50,382 nucleotides of DNA from Cochliopodium minus. Its lineage: Eukaryota; Discosea; Himatismenida; Cochliopodiidae. The position numbers were made by a program, and so were the translations under genes. The notes below the pieces were generated by a model that did not search any database, was not told where the DNA came from, and worked only from the letters and a program-made list of their open reading frames with translations. The DNA lies in NCBI GenBank assembly GCA_024220525.1, contig JAMYWO010000005.1, forward strand, positions 158,981 to 209,362. The letters are read 5' to 3'. Shown piece by piece: positions 33,242 through 45,862 of the stretch (position 1 is the stretch's first letter; each line of letters begins with the position of its first letter).

Positions 33242-35225
33242 TTAGTTTTTAACGATTCTTTCAGCTTGTACATAAACAGGAGGAGTAGGACTAATGATCA
33301 TAGTGGTATAATTAGGCTTGCTCATCTCCTTATCAAGATGGGTCATTTTGTAGTTTCTCAACAACCAACTGACGATGGTTTTGACTTGGACAAAAGCAAA
33401 ACTCTCACCGATGCAAGCATGTTTACCCGCACCAAAAGCGAGATAAGAAAAAGGTTTCTTATGTTCCTCTCTGTCAAATCTAGATGGATCAAATTTTAAT
33501 GGATCAGTGTAACACCAGTCTGAACGATGTTGGATGAAAGGGGAGCAGGCGACAAGAGATCCAGATGGGATGGTGAAGTTTTTGTGCTCGATGCTTTTAA
33601 GGACTCTCCTGATCAAAAGCATGATAGGTGGGTGGATTCTGAGGGTCTCCTTTACAACATTGTCCAAGTAGGTCATTTCTTTGAGTGAATCATAAGTAAG
33701 TTCATCGTCATCTCCTGTTTAATTAAATAAAGTTTTTGTTAAAGTTTTTTTAAAAAATTAAATAAAAATTTCGCAAAAAAATAAAAAATAAAAAATAAAA
33801 ATTTTACCCAAAATTCTTTTTTGTTCTTCCATACATTTTTGATAGACTTCCTCATTACGAATGATCTCGAGAATGGTCCAACTGGAAGTGACATTACTAG
33901 TATGTTGACCAGCCATCAAAAGACCAACCATGATTCCGATGATGTTGTCATCAGACAACTTTTCACCACTCTTGTACTCTGAGTTCATCAAACTTTGAAC
34001 GATGTCTTCGTGTTGTTCGGTAGGGTTTTCTCTTCTGTGCGTGATCACCTTTTGAAACATCTCTTGCATCTCCTTTCTTGCTCTTCTGGTTGCGTTCATT
34101 CCAGGGAGGGGGAGGTTAGGGAAGAAGAAGCCGAGTGGGTTCAATCCAGAGTCGAGCTCGACAAACAATCTGTGGAACTCGTTGGCGAACTTTCTGATTT
34201 CTGCTCCTTGTAAACATCTGGTAGAAGTCAAAATAGTACAGTAACCTTGAAAGAAAAAGATAGAGATTAATAAAATGTAAAGATAATTAAATTTAATTCA
34301 AAAAAAAATTCTTTTTACTGAAATCATCCAATATTTCTGCCTTGCAGGAGTTTCCCCACTTTTTGGTGAAAAATTCTCTGGTTTCTTCTTCCATCCATGG
34401 AACGTATAATTTAAATCTTTGTCTGGTCAAACCACCAGTGACGAACCTTTAAAAAAAAAATGATTTTTCAATTAATTTTCCAAAATTAAATTTCTTGTGG
34501 ATTTGAATGTATGGATTTAAAATTGAATTTTAGATTAAATTCAAATGGAATTTTAAGGTAAAATATGAATGATTTTTTTGTAATTTTACTTTCTTTGTTC
34601 TTGAAATACAGGAACAGGTGCATCATATACTACTCCTTTTCCAAAAACAGGCACAGTGAATTTATATGCATCTGCTGCAGAAAATATTTCCTCTTCTGTT
34701 TTGAAGAAAAGAGATGCAGAATCTCCTGAGAGCATCACCATATTCTCACCAAATATAGGGATTGTATATGCTTCTCCAAACTGTATATTTATTTTGAGAT
34801 ATTTGTGAATTAATTAGAAAGAGGAAAGAATTTATTCTGAGATTATTCAAGATTCTTTGAATAATAATTTATATCACAAATCAATAATTTATTTAAAGAT
34901 TGGATTGATAAGATATAAGGATATATCACTTTATAAAATTTTGGTTTCTCTTTTACTTTTTTATAATTTTCAATGAAGAACTCTACTGGTCTTTGCCCAA
35001 AATCAATTGCCCTACCCAACCATGGTATTCCTCCCACACTTGGAGGCATACTCTTTGGGAATAACACATTCTGTTCAAAAAATAAATTGAGTGAAAAAAA
35101 AATTTAATAAAATTATAAAAGATAGAAAATGATTTGACATATTTGATGTATAATATGATAAATCCTCCAATTATGACGGTGAATAAGATATAAAATAATG
35201 ATCCCAAAAAGCCAAGGAGAAACAT
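33242..35225 (-). CDS. CYP51: Sterol 14-alpha-demethylase (CYP51)
   Basis: Six exons, 35225-35139, 35070-34957, 34780-34590, 34446-34319, 34245-33808 and 33714-33242, give 476 aa, a usual P450 length. An N-terminal ER anchor (LFYILFTVIIGGFIILYI) is followed by the CYP51 signature PPSVGGIPWLGRAIDFG. The I-helix motif AGQHTSNVTSSW is typical of CYP51, as is KFVTGGLTRQRFK in the B'-helix region. The K-helix is KETLRIHPP (ExxR), and the haem loop is FGAGKHACIG with the Cys ligand. CYP51 removes the 14-alpha methyl group of lanosterol, obtusifoliol or cycloartenol derivatives using three O2 and NADPH, so the organism makes sterols aerobically. The first intron uses the unusual donor GTCAAA. It is convergent with the ankyrin gene (121 bp between). 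Confidence 0.93.
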
Positions 35226-35762
35226 TTGATCTTTTTTTTTTTATATTTTTATATTTTTTAAATCAAGAAAAAATATTGGAAAGCTGATTGGATATCCTCA
35301 TAATGATGAAAGAGGATGTTGCTCAGAGGAATTTCCTTTTCTAAATGAATTTTAAAATTTCCATTAGAGTTACGTTGACCAAATTCAAAAAAGGAATTCA
35401 CCCAAATATATTTCCATAAATAATCTATAAAACTGAAATCACTATCAATCTGAAACTAAAATCTTTTATCTTATTCATTTTCTCCACATAATTATGAAAA
35501 AAATTTAAAATCATCAAAACGATTATAAAAGACAATAGAGTCATAAGGGAAATTTATGGTGATCACGATGATAACTGGAAGATCATCAACATTTAAATAT
35601 AAAAAATAGTTAATCACTATAAATACAATTTGGGGACCCTTCCATCCCACTGTTAAACATTTGATGTTTCACTTTGAGTTATTCCTTTCGACAATAGCTC
35701 AAAACAATTTGATTTCAACTATAAAAATACGAATCAAATAAAAAAAAATTTGATTTGACAAA
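35226..35762. other. Divergent intergenic region
   Basis: 537 AT-rich bases between the CYP51 start (minus) and the LYR-protein gene (plus). No ORF with conserved features, tRNA or repeat was seen. Confidence 0.5.
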
Positions 35763-36186
35763 ATGAGTAATGATATCAAATTAAAGTATCTTTCATTGAA
35801 ACTCTATAAGAATATTGTAAGATCTTTTGATCAAACTATATAAATAATCTCAATATGAAGATATGAAGATATTTGTTGGAAAAAATTACCCTGGAGGGTT
35901 ATCATATGTCAGAAAGAAAGCAAAAGAAGAATTCAATAAAAATAAGTAATAAAAAAACCAAAAATTTTTATTTATGGAATTCATTTGTAAAAATATAAAA
36001 GAAACCTTACTGATCCAGATGAAATAAAGAAGGCCATTGGTTATGGGAGATATATGATTAAAGAAATGGGTAAATATATTGAATTTTTTTGTAATATTTT
36101 ATTTTATACCTTTTTCTTCCATTATCAAAGAGGCCACAATACATCTTCACAAATATAGAAGCCTAAAACGTAGATATTATGATTGA
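35763..36186 (+). CDS. ETFRF1: LYR-motif protein, ETFRF1/LYRM5 homologue
   Basis: Four tiny exons, 35763-35816, 35869-35945, 36002-36069 and 36131-36186, splice in phase to 84 aa. Human LYRM5/ETFRF1 is about 90 aa. The signature is clear: LKLYKN as the LYR-like start (LKLYKNL in relatives), then GKNYPGGLSYVRKKAKEEF (GRDYPxGxxYF in relatives), DPDEIKKAIGYGRYMIKEM, and the terminal KYRSLKRRYYD (KYRxMKxRYY in relatives). LYR proteins are mitochondrial helical adaptors that bind acyl carrier protein. ETFRF1 removes FAD from the electron-transfer flavoprotein and so damps fatty-acid and amino-acid oxidation. The canonical L-Y-R is L-Y-K here, as in LYRM5. Each exon is at most 77 nt, too short to stand out as an open frame. 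Confidence 0.87.
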
Positions 36187-37150
36187 ATTTCATTCACAGA
36201 ATAATCAAGCTTTGTCAAAGGATTAGATTAATTAAATTTTGCAAAGCGAATAAGGCAATAGAATAAAGAATTCTTCAATAGAAAAGAAAAGTGTGAATAG
36301 TTAAAATCAAATATCAACTATTTATCTCATAAATTTTTTGCCTAAACTTTTCCCATATTTTTCCTTCATCATTCCTAATTTCTCAAATACAATTTAGAAT
36401 CAAATGTGAAATTAAAAAATAATTCGTTGAAATATAAAAAAAAATAAGTTAAAATCCACGATCAAGATTATTTTTATTTATTTCCATTTTAAATATTCAA
36501 ATTTCCTTGTTATAAAAATTTCTTATTTTAGCTATCTTACTGTCTGGAAATTGCTGTTAAATAGTGATATTCTTCTTTTATTTTGTTGGAGGAATTAATT
36601 ATTTGTTTGGATAAGAATAGAAATTGACCTTTCTAAAATTGAGTAAACATCAACTTCATCTTGAACCCAATGAAACCAAATGAGTGTTAATGAGTAGGTT
36701 TTTCAAGATCAAAAATAAATATTCGGATCTTTTTTATTTTAATTTTTTTAACTGAAATTTATTAATGAGCTGAATATATTTTTTTTTTTTCTCTTAATTT
36801 TTTATGATAATTTTTAAAATTTTTTGTTAAAACATTGTAATTTCAAGAAGAATAATGCACAAAATTTTTTTATTGAATCTCTCTTTCTTTATTGTTCAAT
36901 CAAAAACAAAAAAAAAATTATTTGAGATCTTTGAATAAAAAATAAATTAAAAAAAGAAAAAAAAGAAAATTAAATAAAAATAAAAAAAAACTAAAATTCA
37001 AAAAAACAAACTAATTTAAAAAAATATACAATAAATTAACCAATAAAGTAAAACAATTCTCTATTTAATTCATCATTTATTTGTTTCCTAACCCTTTTAA
37101 CAAATTAAAATTTTCCTAATCAACAAATTTTCCCTTTTTAAAAACTATAG
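36187..37150. other. Intergenic region with probable 5' non-coding exon
   Basis: About 960 AT-rich bases before the first CH-domain gene. A donor preceded by A (AATAAA|GTAAAAC near 37048) could splice to the AG|TG at 37150-37151, giving AATAAATGAAATCG, an A-rich context like those of the other starts here. No gene or repeat was seen in the rest. Confidence 0.4.
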
Positions 37151-40100
37151 TGAAATCGGATAAAGAACAAAATTGGGTACAAATTCAAATCAAGGTAAAT
37201 ATAATTCGTTTTTTTTATACCAAAATCTCTTAATAAATTTTCTCCAAAAATTCTTTTTCAAATATTTATAAAAATTTTTGCTTCTCTAATAGGGTTTATC
37301 TTCATGGGTCAACTCTTATTTGAAACCAGCAAACTTTGAAACAATCAAGGATTTGCAAAAGGACTTGCAAGATGGTATTAAATTAAATCAGTTTCTGTCA
37401 ATCGTATCTGGAACCAAAATCAATTATGATCCAAAACCACAAATGAAAATTCACAAAATTCAAAATTTGGCAACAGCTGTAAATTTCGCACAAGAGAATT
37501 TGAAAGTCAAATTGATCGGTATTTCTGCTGAAGGTAAAACATATAAATCAAAAAAATTATGAATCAATAACTTAATACTGTTATACATTAAAAAAAAATT
37601 ATTGTAATTATTTTATTTTAATATTTTATTTCTCTTAAAATTATTTTATAATTTTTATTTTTATTCTTGAAAAAGATATTGAGAGTGGAAATATTTCTTT
37701 GATTCTTGGTTTCATCTATTCCACATTCAGAACAGTGAGAATTTCCAAGATTGCATCTCAATTAGGAGAAGGAGACAGTAAAAAAAAAAAAAAAAATTTA
37801 TTTTTTAATTTATTTTAAAATACGTTTAAAAATTTGAATACTAACGAGTACAACTTTGTTAATAATTTTTCTTGAATAATTATAGAAAAGAAAAACGAAG
37901 CACAACAATTGATTGCATGGATGAACACTGTTGTAGAAAACCCACCTTATGAATTACATCTTGAAACCTTCAAGGATGAACCGTTCAAGAATGGAAAAAC
38001 TTTCGGGGCATTGTTGCATGCATATAACAAAGAATTGTGGGATTATGAAGGAATGGGAGATGAAACTGAAGAAAATTTGAGAAAGATCTTTGAAATCTAC
38101 GAACAAAAATTGGGAATTCCTCAATTGCTTGATCCATCTGAGGTCATGAATGGAACTTGTGATGAAAGAGCAATGACTTTGTATTCTTCATTGATCTATC
38201 ACGCACATGCTTCCCAAGAAGAAAGAAAAAAAATGGAGGAAGGAAGATTGAAAAGCGAACAAGAGCATATCATGTCAAGAAAAGAGCTCCAAGAGAAATT
38301 TGATCAACTCATGAACGAAAAGGAAGAAATTGATAGAGAAAGAGAAAAAATTAGATTAGAAAAGGAAGAAGAAGAAAGACGTAGACTCCAATTAGAAAAG
38401 GAAAAGGAGGATTTGGAGAGAGAAAGAGAAAGATTGAGAAAGGAGAAGGAAGAGATGGAAAGACTAAGAGATGAACAAGAGAGACTCAGAAAATTGGCAG
38501 AAGGAGAAAATCAAGATCTCAACAGCCAAAAGAGCAACTTGGAGAAGGAAAGATTGAAAGATGAGGAAGAGAGAAAGAGATTAGAAGAATTGATCAAGAA
38601 ATTGTTGAAAGATGTACAAAATGGAATTTCCAATGAACTCAACCTCAGAGATAAAATGCTTTATCTTTATCAAGCATTGATGGACGATAGATATTCTGAT
38701 ATCGAAAACTTCCTCAGCAATGACAAGAGCGGATCTTCATCTGGTGGAGATTCCAACAGCCAAGGTGGTGATTCCAACAGCCAAGGTGGAGAATCTGGAT
38801 CCTCTTCAAAAACTAGAACTATTCATTCTGGAGACAGCAACTCTAGCGGCAGCGGCGATAGCAACAGCAACAACACCAGTGGTGGTTCTGATGAGGGACA
38901 AACTGGACAAAGAAGCAAGAGAATCGTTCGTACAAGCCCAACTGAAGATATCCACATGGATCTCACCAACGAAGAAGGTATCGAAAAGGAAAGAAAGAGA
39001 ACCTTCGACATGCAAAAGAGATTAGAAAGAGAACTCGATGAGTTGAAGGAAAGAATCAAACAAGAAATTCAAAGAAGAAAGAAAGATGCTCTCAAACTCA
39101 ACCAATACGAAGAAAAGTTGAAAGAATACGAATCAAAAGCAATCGAACAAGGGGAAGCAAACAGAGCTCTTGATATCTTGAAGAAGAATCTTACTGAGCA
39201 CATTGAAGATCTTAAAGTGTGGGTTGATTTGAGTGAATTTGACTTGGACAGCGAAAAGAAGGAGAAGTATGATCCATCTTTGATCAGAAACAACCTCAAG
39301 GACAAGAAATTTGATGAACAAATCGATATCCTTGCAGAACAACTTCAATCTGAAAATGATTCCATGAGACGTGTCTTGCAAATCAAAGATTCCAAGAAAC
39401 AAATCTATGATAACTATGCAGACAAACAAGGGTCCTTGCTCATGAGAACTGACGAAAAGAGCGAATGGAAAACTCAATGGTTCGTCTTGAAAGCTTCTGA
39501 ATTGAGTTACTTCCCGACCGAAGAAAAGAAGGATCGTGCAGGAGGAATCAACATTGATTTCAACTCTAACATTATTTCCGAGAAAAAAGCAGAATTCAAG
39601 GGACAAACAATCTTTCCTCTTAAAATCACTCTTCAAAGTGGAACTAATCTTTTCATTGCTGCATCCACCAAAAAAGCAAAGAAAGAATGGGCTTGTGTTC
39701 TTAGAGGTAAAGTAATCTTCTCTGATTACATGAACAAGATTGAGGAATCTAAAACCCGTCCTGATATCCGTTTGAATAATCTTCTCTTTGCTACTGTTGA
39801 TCTTGGATCTATCAGAATGGACAATGCTCCTCTTTCTAAATATACTGTTGAAGGAGTCTCCAAAGCTCTTGCTTCCTTTGAAGATTTGAATGTAGTTACC
39901 TTTTCAAACTCTGAATTCACTGATGATCTTGCTTCTGTAATTGCTCCATCCCTTAAAACAGCATTCATCAGAACCTTGAATCTTTCTGAAAACCATTTGA
40001 CTTCCACTGGTGCTAAACTCATTTGCGAATCCTTTTTGGAAAACAGATCTGTTGAATCCATTGACTTCTCTGGAAATGAAATCGGAGATGAAAGTTCTGG

Positions 40101-40584
40101 ATCTTTTGCTTCTTTGATCTCTCATAAGAAAGTTTCATCCATCAACTTTGAAGATAACAAAATCACCAGCGAAGGTGCCAAAAAGATTTTGGAAGCTTTA
40201 GTCGAACATCCTACTTGGTCTGTTGTTCAACTCAACGGTAACCAATTGGGGGATGAAGGTTGCAAGTACGTAGAACACTTGATCACTAAAAATTCTGGTA
40301 TTTCTGAACTTCAATTAGCTCGTAATCGTATTTCTGATGATGGTGTTAAACATTTATGTAATGCTTTGAGAAATAACACCTCTATTACTCACATTGATCT
40401 TTCTGGAAATCTTTTGTCTCATACTGCTATCTCCTATATTAACGATTTACTTAAAGATAATAAGACCATCAAGTTGTTGAATCTTTCCGAGAACCCTCAA
40501 ATCATTGGTGGAAAGAACCTTGAAGCTGTATTTTCTAATGAAGCATTTTCTCTCTCATCCTTCTCTTTGATGAGAATCCTTTAA
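37151..40584 (+). CDS. CH-CH-coiled-coil-PH-LRR protein, copy 1
   Basis: Four coding exons, 37151-37194 (plus an A from an upstream exon), 37293-37533, 37676-37777 and 37886-40584, give 1028 aa. Residues 5-130 are a first calponin-homology domain (NWVQIQIKGLSSWVNSYL, KDLQDGIKLNQFLSIV). Residues 132-240 are a second (QQLIAWMNTVVENPPYEL, LLHAYNKELWDYEGM), the actin-binding pair of the actinin/filamin type. A Glu/Lys/Arg coiled coil spans 241-388, a Ser/Gly/Asn-rich spacer 402-481 and a second coiled coil 491-635. A PH domain covers 644-745 (KQGSLLMRTDEKSEWKTQWF, ending KEWACVLRGKVIFSDYM). RI-type leucine-rich repeats close the protein (TLNLSENHLTSTGAKLICES, SIDFSGNEIGDESS, LQLARNRISDDGVKHLCNAL). 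It is likely a membrane-cortex actin linker. A tandem copy follows after 246 bp. Confidence 0.88.
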
Positions 40585-40830
40585 GGAATTAAATATTATT
40601 CTTTTTTGTCGAAATATTAATTAAATTTAAGATTTAAAAATTAACTTTTTTTTCTTTACTATTTTGCTTTTTTTGATATAAGTTTTCAAACCCTCCAAAT
40701 ACTCAACATCTTTTTAATTCTTAGTCTTGTATTGAATCTGAACAAAAAATACTTCATTTGAATAAAAATATAAAAAAAATAAAAAAAAATATTTCCAAAT
40801 TTTTTGAACCTTAATATTTAAAATTTTTAA

Positions 40831-43800
40831 ATGGAGGGTGCTTTTTCATCAGAAGAAAAGAAAAAGAGTCAACAAGAAAGAGAAAAAAATTGGGTTAATA
40901 TTCAGGTCAAGGTAATAATAATCATATGTACTTAATTACAATATTATCAACAATATGTCTTCAAAAAAAAATAAATTTATATATTTTTTTGATACTATTG
41001 AAAATAACAACCATAAAATATAAATATTTTCAAATTTGCTCAATATAACCCAATATATTCTTTATACTTTTATAATGATTCTTTTTTTGTTAAAGGGATT
41101 ATCTGCATGGATCAATTCCTACTTGCAATCTGCCAAAATAGTTCTCATTAAAGATTTACAAAAAGATTTACAAGATGGAGTCAAATTAAATCAATTTTTG
41201 ACAATTATCTCTGGAAAGAAATTGACATTTGATCTTACTCCTCAAATGAAAATTCACAAAATTCAAAATTTATCACTTGCAATAAATTATATCCAAGAAC
41301 AATTAAAAGTCAGATTGATTGGTATTTCAGCAGAAGGTAATGAAATAAAAAAAATAAAAATCAAAAATCTTCAAAAAAAAAAAAAATTATATTATAAAAA
41401 ATATTATTTTCACTTAAAGAATATGATATCTTCTAAATTTCTTTTTAATTTATGAATATTCTTCATATTTCCTTCTAAATCCTCTTTTTTTTAAATAAAT
41501 TTATTTATAGATATTGAAAGAGGAGATATCAAATTGATTCTTGGGTTGATATATTCCGTATTCAGAACTGTGAGAATTTCCAAAATTCAAACTCAATTGG
41601 GAGAAGGAGATAGTAAAAAATCAAATTCATTTTTAAAATATGCTATAAAAATATAAAACATTTTATCTTTTAAAAAGAGAATTTTTGAAATCATTTCTAA
41701 TTAAAAACATATTTATAGAAAAGAAAAACGAATCCCAACAATTGATTGCATGGATCAACACCGTAGTAGAAAATGAGCCTTATGAATTGAAGCTAGAAAC
41801 CTTCAAGGACGATTCCTTCAAGAATGGAAAAGCATTTGGAGCATTGTTGCATGCATATAACAAAGAATTGTTCGATTATGAGGGAATGGGAGATGATTCA
41901 GGGGAGAATTTGAAGAAGATCTTTGAGATCTACGAACAAAAGTTGGGAATCCCTCAATTGCTCGATGTTGAAGAAGTTTTGAATGGAACTTGTGATGAAA
42001 GAGCAATGACCTTGTATTCCTCATTGATTTATCACGCACATGCTTCCCAAGAAGAAAGAAAGAAATTGGAGGAAGGAAGCATGAAAAGAGAACAAGAGCT
42101 CGAAGAGGAAAAGAGAAAGAAAAAGAATCTTGAACAAAAGCACGATGAACTTCTGAGCGAGAATGAAAGATTGGAAAAAGAGAAATTAGATTTGGAAAAA
42201 TCCAAAATAGAAGAATTGGAGAGGAGAAAAAGAGCAGAGGAAGAATCAAAGAGATTAGAAGAGGAGAGAAGAATACTTCAACAAGAGAAACAAGAACAGA
42301 TCCTCGAATCTGAAAGAATCAACAGGGAAAAGGATCAAATGGAAAAGGAGAAGAACGAGGAAGAAGAGAAAAGAAAGCAAGTAGAAAGAGAGAAACTACA
42401 GTTGGAGGAGGAGAGAAGAGAGTTGAGAAGAGAGAAGGAGGAGTTGGAGAGACAAAAGGAGGAAGAAAAAAAGTTGAGAAAGGAACAAGAGAGTCTCAAT
42501 CAACAAATCACTCTTCAGAAGGATTTCATTGAGAAGGAGAAGGAGAAGGAATCCGAGTTGGGAAAGCTTTTGCAAGAGAAACACACGCAATTGATGAATG
42601 AGAAGGATCAATTGGAGTTGAAAAGACAAGAGCTCGAGAAGTCCAAGGAAATAGAACACCAAAGGAGAAAAAGAGCAGAGGAAGAATCTGAGAGATTAGA
42701 AGAGGAGAGAAAGAAATTGGAACAAGAGAAACAAGAACAAATCCTTGAATCTGAAAGAATACAAAAAGAGAAGGATCAGATGGAGAAGGAGAAGCAAGAG
42801 GAGGAGGAAAAGAGAAAGCAGTTGGAGAAGGACAAGAGAAAGCTCGAGCTTGAGAAGGAGAAACTCGAAAAAGAGAAAGAAGATGAAAGAATCCTTCAAA
42901 CAAAGAAGACCAACGAGATCCTTTTGGAGAAACATAGAATCGAAAAGGAGAGAGAAAAGGAGGATGAGATCAGAAAGCTTTTGGAAGAGGAGAAGAAGAA
43001 GCTCGAGGAGGAGAGAGAAAAGTTGAGAAGAGAGAAGGAGGAATTAGAGAAAGAGAAGAAGGAACAAAAAAAGTTGAGAAAGGAGGCAGAGAGACAGAAT
43101 GAAAAGATCACTTATGAGATGGATCTTGAATCCAAAGAGAAGAATACGATCATCGATGAGTTGAAGGACTTTAAGAATCATCTTCAAGCTACTGGTGCTT
43201 TATCCAAATCTCTCAACTCTGAGCGTAATTTGCTCAATGATGAAGTATTCCTTTATCAAGCACTCATGGATGAGAGATATGAAGATATCGAGGATTTCAT
43301 GAGAAAGAATGGAAAGTTGGCAGAAGGAGAATCATTGGTGACCCCTCTTTCATCTGATTCCAGCTTATCATCAAGAAACAAAGGAGAATCATCCAGCAAT
43401 CAAGATTCTAAAGAGGATCAAGAAAAATCCAAAGGAGGATCAGGATCTGGAGAGGGAGAAGAAGGAACTGGATCCTCTAACGATCATTCTTCTAAATCTT
43501 CCACCAGTGGATCATCCCAAGACAACGAGAGTGGATCTTCCCAAGATAACAAAGGTGGATCTTCTTCATCTCATACAAGTGAAGGTGGTGAAGGGGGAGA
43601 AGGTAGCGAATCTGCAAAAAGAACAAAGGTTGTCAGAACTGGAAAGGAGGGAGGAGAAGGATCTAGCAACTCTGTTCATTCTGGAGAAAGTTCTGGGGAT
43701 GTTCATGATGAGGGGGAAACTGTTATTAAAGGAAAACGTGCTATTCGCCATGCTTCTGAACATACCAAATTGGAAGTTTCTAACCAAAGTGACACTGACA

Positions 43801-45407
43801 AAGAAAAAGAAAACAGCAGACAAAGAAAAGAAAAGTTGAAACAAGAGTTGAACGAACTCCAAGAAAAAATCAAACAAGAGATCAACAGAAGAAAGAAGGA
43901 TGCTCTCGCTCTTAAGGAATTGGAAGAAAAGTTGAAAGAGTATGAAAACAAAGCAATTGAACAAGGGGAAGCAAACAGAGCTCTTGATATCTTGAAGAAG
44001 AATCTCATCGAACATGTCGAAGATCTTAAAGTGTGGGTTGATTTGAGTGAATTGGATTTGGACAGCGAAAAGAAGGAGAAGTATGATCCATCTTTGATCA
44101 GATCGAACCTTAAGGACAAGAAATTTGATGAACAAATCGATTATCTCGCAGAACAACTCCAATCTGAGAATGGATCCATGAGACGCATCTTGGAAGTCAA
44201 AGATTCCAAGAAACAGCTCTATGATAACTACTCTGATAAACAAGGATGGTTGCACATGAAAACCAACAAGAAGAGCCAATGGAAGAGTCAATGGTTCGTC
44301 TTGAAAGCTTCTGAATTGAGCTACTTCCCTACCGAAGAAAAGAAAGTACGTGAAGGAGGAGTTGTCATAGATTCTTCTTGTTCCATCACTTTGCTCAAAC
44401 CAGAGGATGCAGGTGAGAACAAGACTGTTTATCCTATCAAAATCAAACTTGAAGGAGGAAATCAGTTTTACATTGCCACCTCTACCAAAAAGGGAAGAAA
44501 GAACTGGGTTTGCCTCTTGAAGGGTAAGATTGTCTTCTCTGAATACATGCATCAAATTGAAGAATCCAAAACCCGTCCTGATATCCGTTTGAGCAACGTC
44601 CTCTTTGCAACTGTTGATCTTGGATCTATCAGAATGGACAATGCTCCTATTTCTAAATATACCGTTTCGGGAATTGGGCAATCTCTCGCTTCCTTCGAAG
44701 ATTTGAATGTGGTCACTTTTTCTAGCTCTGAATTCACTGATGATCATGCTTCTGTTTTGGCTCCATCCCTCAAAAAGGCTTTCATCAGAACCTTGAATCT
44801 TTCTGATAATCATTTGACTTCTAATGGTGCTAGAGTCATTTGCGAATCCTTTGTTGAGAACAAAGTGATTGAATCCATCGATTTTTCAGGAAATGAAATC
44901 GGAGATGAAAGCTCTGAATCTTTTGCTTCTTTGATCTCTCAAAAGAAAATTTCATCCATCAATTTGGAAAACAATAAGATCACCAGTCTCGGTGCAAAGA
45001 GCCTTTTGGAAGCATTGATCGAACATCCTAAATGGACCAATCTCCAACTTAACGGTAATCAATTAGGAGATGACGGTTGCAAACTTATTTCTGATCTCAT
45101 TTCTAAGAATGAAAGTATTGTAGAATTACAACTTGCACGTAATAAAATCATGGACGTTGGTGTCAAGCATTTGTGCAATGCTTTGAGAAACAACACCTCT
45201 GTTACTCACATTGATCTTTCTGGAAATCTTTTGACCCATGCTTCTATTGCTTATATCGACGATTTACTTAAGGATAACAAGACTATCAAATTCATCAATG
45301 TTTCCGATAACGCTCAAGTTGTTGGTGGAAAGGGTCTTCAAAGTGTATTTTCTAATGAGGCATTTAGTTTGATTGGACTTACTTTGACAAGGACAGTACA
45401 CAACTAA
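40831..45407 (+). CDS. CH-CH-coiled-coil-PH-LRR protein, copy 2
   Basis: Four exons, 40831-40911, 41096-41336, 41511-41612 and 41719-45407, give 1370 aa. The architecture, intron positions and phases equal those of copy 1, and exons 2 and 3 have the same lengths (241 and 102 nt). Here the start is an ordinary unsplit ATG (MEGAFSSEEKKKSQQER). The first coiled coil (residues about 253-629) is more than twice as long as in copy 1, mainly through an internal duplication of 441 nt. The Ser/Gly/Glu spacer (676-816) is also longer. The PH domain (982-1084: KQGWLHMKTNKKSQWKSQWF) and LRRs (1092-1366) are close to copy 1. The product is probably a paralogue with a longer rod between actin-binding and PH/LRR ends. 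Confidence 0.88.
42223..43104 (+). repeat. In-frame 441-bp tandem duplication in coiled coil
   Basis: GGAGAAAAAGAGCAGAGG begins at 42223 and again at 42664, 441 bp apart. Both are followed by similar codons (RRKRAEEESKRLEEERRILQ against RRKRAEEESERLEEERKKLE; EKQEQILESERI in both; KDQMEKEK in both). 441 nt is 147 codons, or 21 heptads. The outer end of the second unit is approximate. Confidence 0.7.
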
Positions 45408-45862
45408 GATTGAATCAAAAAATTTTTCATTTCTCTCAAAAAAAATTTATTAAAACAAAAAAAAAAACTATTTTTTCTTTCCCTTTTTCAAAATCATTTT
45501 TTTTTGGATTTTTAGAAAATTTTGGAACAATTTTGAGAGATTTAAATTAAAATCTTTTAAATTTGAAAAAAATGAATATGTTCGGAATCATACTGAAAAT
45601 AGTTAATAATCATAGATCCTTGTTTCCTTTTTTAATTTATTAATTTATTTTTGGAAAAAAATTTGCAAAAATATCAAAATTTGATATAATCAATTTATTA
45701 TTTTGAATGATTTGCAAAATTGATTTCCAAATTTAGAGAGAAATTACATTGATCTTTCTTGATTTTAAAAAAAATGATTAATCTTCAAAAAAAAAAATAA
45801 TAAAATATATTTATAAAAAAAAATTGCCTCAAAAAAAAAACAAATTTTAATTGAGACAACAT
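45408..45862. other. Intergenic region
   Basis: 455 AT-rich bases between the second CH-PH-LRR gene and the Myb-BAH gene on the same strand; several A-runs, no recognisable feature. Confidence 0.5.

Noticed and set aside
42396-43111. Antisense frames rich in Leu, Phe and Ser opposite the coiled coils
   Set aside because: They are the reverse of GAG/AAG/AGA codons; no start context, splice signals or conservation.
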